Below, in pieces: positions 1-6,517 of a DNA stretch of 7,178 nucleotides; positions within the stretch are counted from its first letter, which is position 1, and the number at the start of each line of letters is the position of its first letter. The stretch is from Chloroflexota bacterium (GTDB lineage: Bacteria; Chloroflexota; Anaerolineae; B4-G1), in NCBI GenBank assembly GCA_003648085.1, contig QMOC01000132.1, positions 1-7,178 of the forward strand, given 5' to 3'. Below the pieces are notes generated by a model. The model was not told the DNA's origin, ran no database searches, and saw nothing but the letters and a program-made list of their open reading frames with translations. The position numbers and the translations under genes were made by a program.

Positions 1-228
1 CGGGTGAGCGAGGCGCGGTTTGACGGTCGGGGCTGCGTGATCAGCATGGCCTCGGCCTCGATGTTGACCGAGGAGATTCGGGGTAAGACGGTGGAGGAAT
101 TGAAGGCGCTGCGGGACGAGGATATGTTCAGGATGCTGGGCATCACGCTGGGGCCGGTGCGGGCCAAGTGTGGGCTGCTGCCATTACGGGTGCTCCAGAG
201 AGGATTGGCCCATCTGGAGGAGGATTAA
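1..228 (+). CDS. sufU: SufU/IscU-like Fe-S cluster scaffold protein, C-terminal part (5' end outside window)
   Basis: The frame is open from base 1 to the TAA at 226-228, giving about 75 residues of the C-terminal part of a SufU/NifU_N-type protein. SufU works with the cysteine desulfurase SufS in cytosolic Fe-S cluster assembly. The visible pattern FDGRGCVISMASASM matches the second conserved cysteine region of SufU, and GPVRAKCGLLPLRVL matches the region with the last conserved cysteine. The segment between them (TEEIRGKTVEELKAL) is the usual helix. The first conserved Cys/Asp region would lie upstream of the window. A GTG at position 4 is open but would make a protein about half the family length, so this is a partial gene and not a short one. 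It converges on the NTPase gene, and the stop codons of both lie within TTAA at 225-228. Family assignment is confident; the choice between SufU and the IscU subtype rests on the residue pattern only. Confidence 0.88.
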   Translation, partial: RVSEARFDGRGCVISMASASMLTEEIRGKTVEELKALRDEDMFRMLGITLGPVRAKCGLLPLRVLQRGLAHLEED

Positions 229-827
229 CCCCCCGGCCCTTTCTGCGGAGGAATGGGAGTGCTCCTCTCCCCGCCTGGGGAATGGGCCGAGGGAGGGGTT
301 CTGAGTTCTTTTTCCAGCATTTCCATAAGGATGGCGGGCAGGCTGTCCCGATTATCAGGTGTTACGGCGAGCACGGTCGTCGCGCTGATGGGTAACTTGA
401 GTTGTGCCCGTACTATCAACTCGGGACGGACGACGACGATCGCCAGCGCGAAGTCGGTTCCGCGCAGTATATCAAAGGCTCTCGGCCAGCCCTCCCCTCG
501 TTCTATCTCCAGCGGTCCCAGTTCATCCACCACAAGCAGGTCGCACGGCACAGCCTGGGCCAGTACGCTGTTCCCCCAGGCTAAGGTTTCGGGATCAAAG
601 CGGAAGCGTCCTTGGATCACAGCGGGGCTCACGTCAAGGTCGAGGGTCAGCCGGCGCACATCGCCGCTGCGCACATCAACCACATCCAAGACACCGTGGG
701 GACGGCTCAGGGTGAGGACGCCACCACACGTGTAGTTCCTGGCCTGCGCCAGGGCGATGGCCTCACGGCAGACGCTGCTCTTGCCCGCGCCGCGTTCGCC
801 GGTCAGGAGGACAATGCATGCAGCCAT
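225..827 (-). CDS. THEP1-family P-loop nucleoside-triphosphatase
   Basis: A 200-residue protein of the NTPase_1/THEP1 family, which hydrolyses NTPs; its cellular role is poorly understood. Walker A is GERGAGKS at residues 10-17, directly after the first beta strand (ACIVLLT). Walker B is LLVVDE at about 97-102, followed by LGPLE, which is typical of THEP1. Further family-like stretches are CGGVLTL (34-40) and the C-terminal LAVTPDNRD segment. The start is the ATG at 827-825, because it puts Walker A about ten residues in and is preceded by AGGA with 8-9 nt spacing. The frame stays open upstream to 1022, but that extension translates the 7-bp tandem repeat and is not expected to be coding. The last 25 residues (nt 228-302; Pro/Gly/Ser-rich) exceed the usual family end and come from DNA resembling a dispersed intergenic repeat. 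Family confidence is high; the substrate is unknown. Confidence 0.88.
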   Translation of the reverse strand: MAACIVLLTGERGAGKSSVCREAIALAQARNYTCGGVLTLSRPHGVLDVVDVRSGDVRRLTLDLDVSPAVIQGRFRFDPETLAWGNSVLAQAVPCDLLVVDELGPLEIERGEGWPRAFDILRGTDFALAIVVVRPELIVRAQLKLPISATTVLAVTPDNRDSLPAILMEMLEKELRTPPSAHSPGGERSTPIPPQKGPGG

Positions 828-847
828 TTCGTCTCGTCCTAAATCTA

Positions 848-876
848 ATGATACCACATCAAATCCCAAATCCCAA
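848..876 (-). promoter_or_regulatory. Candidate promoter of the THEP1 NTPase gene
   Basis: On the minus strand, TTGGGA (876-871) is separated by 17 bp from TATCAT (853-848). The latter is preceded by TGG, an extended -10. The predicted start of transcription is near 841, giving a very short leader that still holds the AGGA ribosome-binding site. The -35 hexamer is supplied by one unit of the 7-bp repeat, so the repeat array forms the upstream half of this promoter. This is a prediction from consensus matching only. Confidence 0.42.
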
Positions 877-915
877 ATCCCAAAGCCCAAAGCCCAAAGC
901 CCAAGTCCCGGTCCC
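860..915. repeat. 7-bp tandem repeat with G-quadruplex potential
   Basis: Three units of CAAATCC (860-880) are followed by three of CAAAGCC (881-901), then degenerate units to 915. CCC tracts recur at 865, 872, 879, 886, 893, 900, 907 and 913. The minus strand therefore carries eight GGG tracts, mostly with 4-nt loops, which fits the G3N1-7 quadruplex pattern. Heptad tandem repeats of this general kind are known between genes in cyanobacteria and Chloroflexota. The array lies between two divergent promoters and overlaps the -35 of the leftward one. Confidence 0.9.
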
Positions 916-941
916 GGCTGAGTGGGGCAGACCCGGCCTAT

Positions 942-970
942 TTTACAGATTTCAGGTGCGTGTGTATAAT
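942..970 (+). promoter_or_regulatory. Sigma-70-type promoter for the HEAT-repeat gene
   Basis: TTTACA (942-947), a 17-bp spacer and a perfect TATAAT (965-970). The predicted transcription start is near 977, giving a leader of about 127 nt before the GTG at 1104. That leader contains the inverted repeat at 1001-1060. This is the best promoter match in the window and stands out against GC-rich surroundings. Confidence 0.65.
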
Positions 971-1000
971 CAGTGCTAAACTGGACACCGGCGATTTCGC

Positions 1001-1060
1001 TCGTAGTAACGACTTCGGTCATTCAAAGCGCGGTCAGAGCGACTGAAGTCGCCACTACGA
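1001..1060. repeat. Imperfect 20-bp inverted repeat (REP/MITE-like hairpin) in the leader
   Basis: The left arm at 1001-1020 begins TCGTAGT and contains CGACTTC. The right arm at 1041-1060 contains GAAGTCG and ends ACTACGA. The arms match at 17 of 20 positions, with a 20-nt loop between. Motifs of the type GCGACTTCAGTCGC are, to my recollection, dispersed repeats in Chloroflexota genomes; copy number in this genome cannot be seen from one window. The hairpin lies inside the predicted transcript of the HEAT gene, between promoter and ribosome-binding site, so it may affect mRNA stability. A terminator is less likely because no T-run follows. Confidence 0.8.
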
Positions 1061-1092
1061 CCGGACTCCAGTGCTGAATATCAAGATGGTGG

Positions 1093-1100
1093 AAAGGAGT
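1093..1100 (+). promoter_or_regulatory. Shine-Dalgarno site that sets the HEAT-gene start
   Basis: AAAGGAGT lies 3 nt before the GTG at 1104 (4 nt counted from AGGAG). Upstream in-frame starts (GTG 1071, ATG 1086, GTG 1089) have no comparable site. The downstream GTG is therefore preferred even though it shortens the ORF by 11 codons. The spacing is a little tight, so ATG 1086 is not fully excluded. Confidence 0.6.
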
Positions 1101-1103
1101 CAC

Positions 1104-4040
1104 GTGTCCGATCTAGCCTATCCTATCTGGCGTAACGCTTTAGACATCGTCACAGATAGCATTGAGGCGGACGAGTTCAGAGAGGAACTCCCTCTGCTAC
1201 GCGAGGACTTTGGGGATGATCCCGATGGAGTTGGCATGGCCTACGCCGGCATGCTGGCGACTATGTTCATCACCAGCGCAGGGCTGTTCGCCGCCCTGCA
1301 ACTGCCGCCCAAGGAGGTCCCCGCTGCCCTGGCTGAGATACGGGAGACGCTGACCAACCTGGACTTCGAGAAGCAGCGCGAGCGACTCAAACGCGAGGAG
1401 CGTCGCTACTACGACCGCTTTGCCCATTTCGCCGCACTGCTCTTCGCCAGCCTGGGCAGCGGGATGGAGGCTCTGTTCAACTGCTACGTCGCCGGCGACT
1501 ACGATCCCCAGGCCAACCCTGATGACCTCATCGCCGAGGCCCTGGAGGTCGCCAAGGATGACCTAGAGCGCGCACACCGTTTGATCACGCAGGCCGGGGC
1601 CATTGCACTCCACAGCCGCCCCCTGTGGTGGCGTTGGCAGACGGAGGCTTATGGCCCGGCCGCCCCCTGGCTGCTCACCATCGCCAATCTGGTCGAAGAG
1701 TACACCGGCGGCAAAGTCCCTCTCGGCCCCGTCGAGGAGGCCCGCGCAACGGCGGAGAGGGGCATACAACGGGCGCGAGAGAAAGTTCAGGATATTATGG
1801 AGGAAGAGGAGGAAAGGGCAGCGGAGCCGGAGCAACCGCTCCCCGTGCCCTCACCGGTAGACGATTTGATCGAGGAGTTAATAGAGCAGGGCGAAGAGCG
1901 CCTCACATCGGAGCAACTGGAACTCTGTCGGGCCCATCGCGAGGAAGCCATCCCGGCCCTGATTGACCTGGCCACCGACGAGTACTTGCAGATGGAGGGT
2001 GCACCTGGCGGAGGATACGCCCCCATCCACGCCGTCGAATTGCTGGGGAAACTAAAAGCGGTGGAGGCCGTCCCGGCGCTGATTGACATTGTGGCCGATG
2101 TTGACCCAGAGGCCACCATCTCCAACGCTGCCATCCGTGCCCTGATGAGGATCGGCCCGCCCGCGCTGGAGCCGGTGCTGGCCTTCATGCGCTATTCGTG
2201 GGACGTGGAGACCAAGACGGCGCTGGCCGAGGTGATCGAAGCGATCGGTCAGGAGGATGAGCGGGTCTACGAGACGCTGGTCTCCGTGTGGGAGGAGGCG
2301 GCCTGGGAGGAGGGGAAATGTCTGCTGGCCTATCCCCTGGCCCGCATCGGTGGCGAGCGGGCCATCCCGCTGCTCGAAGAGGCGCTGGAAGACCCTTATC
2401 TTGATGACGTGCTGGACTACAACGAAGTGGCAGCCGCCCTGGAAGAGTTAGGCGTCGAAGTGCCACCGGAACCCTTCGGCCTGGAACTCTTTGACGCCTC
2501 TGATGTAGAGACGCTCGCTCAATCCATCCTGTCGGACATCAGCGACCCGGGGTATCTGATGACCCTCGTCGAGACAGCACCGGAGGAGTGGCGCTCCCAT
2601 CCAGACGACCTGGCTCATGCTTATACCGACATCGAGTGGATCGGAGTGACTAACCTGATAGCAGTGCAGGCCATAACCCTGCCGCCGGAGGTATCTGTAC
2701 CGCTGATAGTCGCACTGCTTAGAGAGGCGGAGGGCCTCTCCTTCGAAGCCTCGACACGGGACTATCCCCGCTGGCTGCGCAAGACCTACGCCCACCTGGC
2801 GGAATGCGCCGGCCCCGATTTTCAACTCCATCTTGTCGGGATACTGCTTTCCCTCAAGCACTATCTCAGCAACGATTACGACATCGCCGACGACCCGGAT
2901 CGGCTGCTGGTCGCTGCCCGCGAACTGTCCCCTGAAGATGAGCAACTGCGGCGGTTGTTTGGACGGGCAGGAGCCCTCATCCTCCACGGCCGCACCTTCT
3001 GGCCCCGCTGGCCCGCCGAGACTGACCACCCGCTATCCGGTTGGCTGAAAGGATTGATGGAGTTCCGCCGCTCCCTTGAGCGCGTTGGGCAAATCCCGCT
3101 GCGTCCTTCCCCGGAGATGGAGCCGGCGGAATTATCTGCCATGCTGATGGATGCACTGGCAGAGGAGGAACCGCCGCCATGTGTGACAGAACTCCTCGAC
3201 CTGCTCATTGCTCAGGGACAGGACTTCCTCTCGCCGTCTCAACGCCGCCGCTTTGCCCGTCAGCGTGCTCTTGTCATCCCCTACCTGATCCGCATAGTGC
3301 AGGACAAACGATACTGGCTTGAAGATGGACCGGGAGAGGGATGGGCCGCCGTGCTGGCCGTGCGGCTGCTGGGCGAACTTAAAGCCACCCAGGCCGCCGA
3401 TACTCTGGTGAGCACTGTGGCGGACTCACGGCCCGAGGACGTCATCCACGACGCTGCACTGTTCAGCCTGATGACCATCGGCCGCCCGGTCCTCCCGGCC
3501 GTGCAAGCCTACTTCCGCTATGGACGCGACATCGAGACCAAGACCTCGCTGGCCGAGGTGCTGGGTCGCATCGGCCAGCGGAGCCCCGATTCCTTCACCT
3601 TCCTGCGTCAGGTGTGGGAGGCCGCCGATTGGTCCCAGAACCGGCGCATGGTGGCACTGGCCTTCGGCGACCTGCGCGACCGCCGCGCCATCCCTCTCCT
3701 CCAGGCCGCTCTCAAGGACCGGGCCGCCGATGCGCTGGACCTGAGTTACGCCCATTGGGCTTTGGGACGATTGGGCGCTCCAGCGCCACCGTTGCCTGTG
3801 GAGGAATCATCCCGCCTCAGGACGCCGGCACCGTATAATCCACGTCTGATCTACGACGAATTCGGCGAGCCCCTGCGCCTGAAGTATAACGCCTGGGGTG
3901 AGCCGCTCTGTCCCGACTGCGGTCAACCGTTGGTGCAGGACGAAAGCGGTGAATGGGTTCACCCGCCGGAGCCGCCAGCCCGCCGTGCTACCGCCACCGG
4001 CCGGCGTAGACATAAGCGGAAAAGGAAACGCCGCCGCTAG
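1104..4040 (+). CDS. Large HEAT-repeat protein with internal duplication, half zinc ribbon and basic tail
   Basis: A 978-residue soluble helical protein with no signal peptide or membrane segment. Numbering is from GTG 1104. It consists of two copies of one module. Each has an N-terminal helical part (about 10-235 and 464-685), with shared marks such as LPP followed by an acidic helix, and AGAIALHSRPLWWRW versus AGALILHGRTFWPRW. Each then has a HEAT-like array (about 253-450 and 694-891), with repeats such as AVELLGKLKAVEAVPALI and GGERAIPLLEEAL. The two arrays align without gaps at an offset of 442 residues over about 178 positions, with roughly 40% identity by eye. An acidic/Pro linker (EEEEERAAEPEQPLPVPSP) joins the parts of module 1. 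The C-terminus has a CPDCG knuckle (C936, C939), a His at 953, and a tail in which 13 of the last 19 residues are Arg or Lys. HEAT arrays are usually scaffolds for protein binding; the basic end suggests contact with nucleic acid. I do not recognise a named family, and the function is unknown. Confidence 0.9.
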   Translation: MSDLAYPIWRNALDIVTDSIEADEFREELPLLREDFGDDPDGVGMAYAGMLATMFITSAGLFAALQLPPKEVPAALAEIRETLTNLDFEKQRERLKREERRYYDRFAHFAALLFASLGSGMEALFNCYVAGDYDPQANPDDLIAEALEVAKDDLERAHRLITQAGAIALHSRPLWWRWQTEAYGPAAPWLLTIANLVEEYTGGKVPLGPVEEARATAERGIQRAREKVQDIMEEEEERAAEPEQPLPVPSPVDDLIEELIEQGEERLTSEQLELCRAHREEAIPALIDLATDEYLQMEGAPGGGYAPIHAVELLGKLKAVEAVPALIDIVADVDPEATISNAAIRALMRIGPPALEPVLAFMRYSWDVETKTALAEVIEAIGQEDERVYETLVSVWEEAAWEEGKCLLAYPLARIGGERAIPLLEEALEDPYLDDVLDYNEVAAALEELGVEVPPEPFGLELFDASDVETLAQSILSDISDPGYLMTLVETAPEEWRSHPDDLAHAYTDIEWIGVTNLIAVQAITLPPEVSVPLIVALLREAEGLSFEASTRDYPRWLRKTYAHLAECAGPDFQLHLVGILLSLKHYLSNDYDIADDPDRLLVAARELSPEDEQLRRLFGRAGALILHGRTFWPRWPAETDHPLSGWLKGLMEFRRSLERVGQIPLRPSPEMEPAELSAMLMDALAEEEPPPCVTELLDLLIAQGQDFLSPSQRRRFARQRALVIPYLIRIVQDKRYWLEDGPGEGWAAVLAVRLLGELKATQAADTLVSTVADSRPEDVIHDAALFSLMTIGRPVLPAVQAYFRYGRDIETKTSLAEVLGRIGQRSPDSFTFLRQVWEAADWSQNRRMVALAFGDLRDRRAIPLLQAALKDRAADALDLSYAHWALGRLGAPAPPLPVEESSRLRTPAPYNPRLIYDEFGEPLRLKYNAWGEPLCPDCGQPLVQDESGEWVHPPEPPARRATATGRRRHKRKRKRRR

Positions 4041-4051
4041 GCCGACGGCTA

Positions 4052-4093
4052 ACGGTGGTTGCTTGGGGCACTTCACGCCCCGGTGGGCACCGT
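4052..4093. terminator. Nested hairpin between convergent genes (possible bidirectional terminator)
   Basis: The gap between the HEAT gene and the convergent regulator gene holds two nested inverted repeats. The outer is ACGGTG (4052-4057) with CACCGT (4088-4093), and the inner is GGGGC (4065-4069) with GCCCC (4077-4081), the latter extendable by two G-T pairs. The outer arm touches the regulator's stop codon. There is no T-run on either side, so it is not a classic intrinsic terminator. Position and symmetry are the main support. Confidence 0.35.
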
Positions 4094-6375
4094 CAGGAGA
4101 GGCTCACCTGAATTTGTGGACTCGCTTTGACGACTCCACCGGGGCGAGGCGAGAGGCCATCATCGGGGGGGAGGTATCCTTCCCTGTCACCGCATACTCT
4201 TTCGACTAGATAGACGCGCCGCCGCACCTCTTGCTCGGCGTACTCCCCCGCGTGGCCCGTCTGCTCCAACAGAGCGACCGCCTCCCGTGCGTCGGTCAGA
4301 GCAGCGGCGGTGTCGTTCAGGGCCAGGTGAGCCATAGCGCGTCCCGCCAGACTCGCGCTCAGATTGACTCGCTCGTTCAATTGGCGGCGGAGGAGGCAGG
4401 CGCGGTCGAAGGAGGTGGCCGCTTTCGCGGCCTCCCCCAGGGCCAGGGCGATCTCCCCCGCGCTGTGGTGGTAGAAGGCGGCATTGTGCCGGTCGCCGGC
4501 CTCCTCGCTCAGGGCCAACCCTTCATCGCAGAGGCGGCTCGCCCCCTCGTAGTTCCGGCGGGCCAGTTCGATCCGCGTCGCCGTCTCCAGGAAACTGACC
4601 AGCCAACTGCGCTCGCCGATCTCCCGCGCCAGGGCGATGGCGGCGGTGACGTGTTTATGGGCTGCTTCGTAATCGCCCATCAGGTAGTAGGTCATGGCCA
4701 GGTTATTGAGGCTGCTGCTCTCACCGCGCCGGTCCCCAAGGCGGCGTCTTATCGCTAACGCCTGGTGGTGGTGATCCAGGGCGGTGTCATAGTCCTCACT
4801 GTCTATGGCCAGTGCGCCCAGGTTGTTCAGCATCATTCCCACGCCCCATTCGTTGTCCTGGTCTCGGTAGAGTTGCATGGCACGTTCCCATTCCTCACGC
4901 GCCTTTTCCGTTTGCCCCAGGCGCCGCCAGATGTTTCCCAGCCCGTTGCGGGCACGCACTTCTCCCTCTCTGTTTCCCTCCGCCAGGTAGTGGTGCAGGG
5001 CCTGCTCCACGTGGTCTCGCGCTGTCGCATAGTCTCCCAGGTTCCAATAAGTCTCTCCCATCACCTCGTGAATGTGGGCCAGCAGGTTGGGGGCATTGAG
5101 TTGGCCTGCCTGTTCCAACGCCTGTTTTCCCCACGCCAGGGCTTGGGTGTATTCTCCGATGCGGCAGGCGTATTGTATCTGTCGCACGCGGAGGGAGATG
5201 AGGTAGGAAGCATCCTTGAGATGGGGTGCCAGGGCTTCAAGCGCGTCCAGGTCACGGGCTTGAGCGGCGCGGTCGGCGGTGAAGTGGTGGACTCGCTCGC
5301 GGGTGCTGAGGAGCGTCCAGCGCCGTTCGAAATCATCGGGCTGAACCAGGTTCAGCGCGGCGCTCAGGAAACTGAGCGTATCATCGTGGGCGTACTCGCG
5401 CCAGGACCACTCCGCTGCTGTCGTCAGCCAGGTCAGCAGTTGGGAGCGCAGAGCGAAGAGCGAGGCTCCTTGCCACTCCGGGGGCGGGGTGGGCGGTTGA
5501 GGGGTGTGTTCGGCGGGGTAGGAGAGGGCGAGGAGTTCGGTGGGCATCACTCCCCGGCATTCCTGGATTATGCGATGGTACAGGAGTTCGGTCTGCTGAT
5601 CGGGGGGGCTTCCGAAGGCGGTGTGCAGCATGTGGCGGCATTGGTAGTATTGGGCCAGGGCGGCGCTGCGCTGTCCGGTGGCGGCCAGGAGGCGCATTAA
5701 CTCGCGGTGCGTTTCCTCCCGCCAGGGGTCCAGTGCCAACAGACGCCGGGCGTGAAGGATGCCGGCCTCGTATTCGCCTTTAATCGTGTACCAGGCCACC
5801 AGCCGCTGGAGCGTCAGCAGCATAAGCGTTTGCAATCGCTCTTTTTCCATCAGCATCCATTCCTCGAAGGCGGGGGCGTCGCTAACGTAAAATCCTTCGA
5901 GGAACCCGCCTCGATACAGTTCCACCGCCTGTTCCAACGCCTCCGATTCTTTCTGTTCCCGACCGGCCAGCCTTTCGAACTCCTCCACGTCCAGCCAGTA
6001 ATCGCTTGCCCGATTGAATTCCACCGTCTGGCGGGTGGCGAGGATGAAGGGAGGAGGCTGGGGGCAGGAGAGTTTGCGCCGCAGGTCCCAGAGGGCGCGG
6101 CGCAGGTTGCGGCGGGCTTTGGATTCGGGGAGGTCACCCCACAGCAGGCCCATCAGGGTGTGACGCCGGTGCGGGCCAGGGCGCATCACCAGGTAGACCA
6201 GTAGGGCGGCGGTCTTGGCGGTCTCCAGGCGCACGGGGCCTTCGGGGGTCAGGAACTCGCATCCACCCAGGAGGCGCAGGCACAGCCACGGCCGAGGGGG
6301 GGGATGGGAATCGGTGGGGGTAGGTGGACTACTGGCTAGACCCTCAAAATCGAAAACTGTGTTCTCCATAATCAC
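4093..6375 (-). CDS. SARP/BTAD-type transcriptional activator with TPR repeats
   Basis: A 760-residue cytosolic regulator. After a Pro-rich leader (1-28) comes an OmpR/SARP-like winged-helix domain at about 29-102 (LRLLGGCEFLTPEGPVRL, then the recognition region SKARRNLRRALWDLRRKL). A bacterial transcriptional activator domain (BTAD) follows at about 125-275 (YWLDVEEFERLA, YRGGFLEGFY, LDPWREETHRELMRLLAATG). A Pro-rich hinge leads to a long TPR array at about 305-720, with clear units such as NLGDYATARDHVEQAL, NNLGALAIDSEDYDTALD and NNLAMTYYLMGDYEAAHK. No Walker A/B NB-ARC NTPase is present, unlike AfsR, so this is the small SARP plus TPR architecture common in Chloroflexota and actinomycetes. 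The TPRs presumably sense a partner. The start is GTG 6375, with AGGAGA 6 nt upstream; the in-frame ATG at 6369 is 12 nt from that site. It is divergent from the small ORF at 6518, and the space between holds two sets of direct repeats. Domain calls are confident; the regulon is unknown. Confidence 0.92.
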   Translation of the reverse strand: MIMENTVFDFEGLASSPPTPTDSHPPPRPWLCLRLLGGCEFLTPEGPVRLETAKTAALLVYLVMRPGPHRRHTLMGLLWGDLPESKARRNLRRALWDLRRKLSCPQPPPFILATRQTVEFNRASDYWLDVEEFERLAGREQKESEALEQAVELYRGGFLEGFYVSDAPAFEEWMLMEKERLQTLMLLTLQRLVAWYTIKGEYEAGILHARRLLALDPWREETHRELMRLLAATGQRSAALAQYYQCRHMLHTAFGSPPDQQTELLYHRIIQECRGVMPTELLALSYPAEHTPQPPTPPPEWQGASLFALRSQLLTWLTTAAEWSWREYAHDDTLSFLSAALNLVQPDDFERRWTLLSTRERVHHFTADRAAQARDLDALEALAPHLKDASYLISLRVRQIQYACRIGEYTQALAWGKQALEQAGQLNAPNLLAHIHEVMGETYWNLGDYATARDHVEQALHHYLAEGNREGEVRARNGLGNIWRRLGQTEKAREEWERAMQLYRDQDNEWGVGMMLNNLGALAIDSEDYDTALDHHHQALAIRRRLGDRRGESSSLNNLAMTYYLMGDYEAAHKHVTAAIALAREIGERSWLVSFLETATRIELARRNYEGASRLCDEGLALSEEAGDRHNAAFYHHSAGEIALALGEAAKAATSFDRACLLRRQLNERVNLSASLAGRAMAHLALNDTAAALTDAREAVALLEQTGHAGEYAEQEVRRRVYLVERVCGDREGYLPPDDGLSPRPGGVVKASPQIQVSLS

Positions 6376-6381
6376 CGCTCA

Positions 6382-6387
6382 TCTCCT
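6382..6387 (-). promoter_or_regulatory. Shine-Dalgarno site of the SARP/TPR regulator
   Basis: On the minus strand AGGAGA lies 6 nt upstream of the GTG at 6375. This spacing favours GTG over the ATG two codons later. An out-of-frame ATG overlaps the end of the site and is not used for this product. Confidence 0.65.
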
Positions 6388-6400
6388 CACATTTAAGAAC

Positions 6401-6451
6401 ACGGATTGGCAGGATTTACGGATTGGCAGGGCTTACGGATAGGCAGCGGGG
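6401..6451. repeat. Three 17-bp tandem direct repeats upstream of the regulator
   Basis: The units are ACGGATTGGCAGGATTT (6401-6417), ACGGATTGGCAGGGCTT (6418-6434) and ACGGATAGGCAGCGGGG (6435-6451). The first two differ at two positions; the third keeps 11 of the first 12 bases. The array starts 26 bp upstream of the regulator's start codon, inside its probable leader or promoter. It could be an operator. Similar ACGGATT-rich strings are also, as I recall, low-complexity intergenic sequence in Chloroflexota. Confidence 0.85.
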
Positions 6452-6486
6452 TTTTCAACGGTTTTTCAACGCTTGGTGGGTATAAT
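6450..6486 (+). promoter_or_regulatory. Candidate SARP-type activated promoter: 11-bp-phased heptamers plus TATAAT
   Basis: Two adjacent 11-bp direct repeats, GGTTTTCAACG (6450-6460) and GTTTTTCAACG (6461-6471), place the heptamer TTCAACG at 6454 and 6465, exactly one helical turn apart. A perfect TATAAT follows at 6481-6486, 9 bp after the second heptamer, and no good -35 is present. SARP activators such as ActII-ORF4 and DnrI are known to bind direct heptamers at 11-bp spacing about 8 bp upstream of a -10. The layout fits activation by the divergent regulator. The heptamer is not the published actinomycete consensus, so the link is inferred. Confidence 0.45.
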
Positions 6487-6517
6487 AATAACACACCTTA
6501 CCGGAATCCGAAAGCGA

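Noticed and set aside
253..735. 160-codon plus-strand frame opposite the NTPase gene
   Set aside because: Ser/Arg/Thr-rich composition and full overlap with a gene carrying Walker A and B motifs mark it as a shadow frame.
828..1022. N-terminal extension of the NTPase frame by 65 codons
   Set aside because: It translates the 7-bp repeat (GLGLWALGFGIWDLGFD) and part of the hairpin, pushes Walker A away from the N-terminus, and ignores the well-placed AGGA before ATG 827.
4231..6204. Three long plus-strand frames (4231-4758, 4765-5700, 5707-6204) opposite the regulator
   Set aside because: They lie in one frame broken only by two stops and are antisense to a clearly coding SARP/TPR gene. High GC at third positions keeps that antisense frame open. 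The translations have no recognisable domain.
6401..6471. CRISPR array
   Set aside because: Units are 11 and 17 bp, tandem and without spacers.
6473..6517. Earlier ATG (6473) for the small ORF
   Set aside because: It would start inside the candidate promoter and translate through TATAAT; ATG 6518 lies just before the conserved-looking part.
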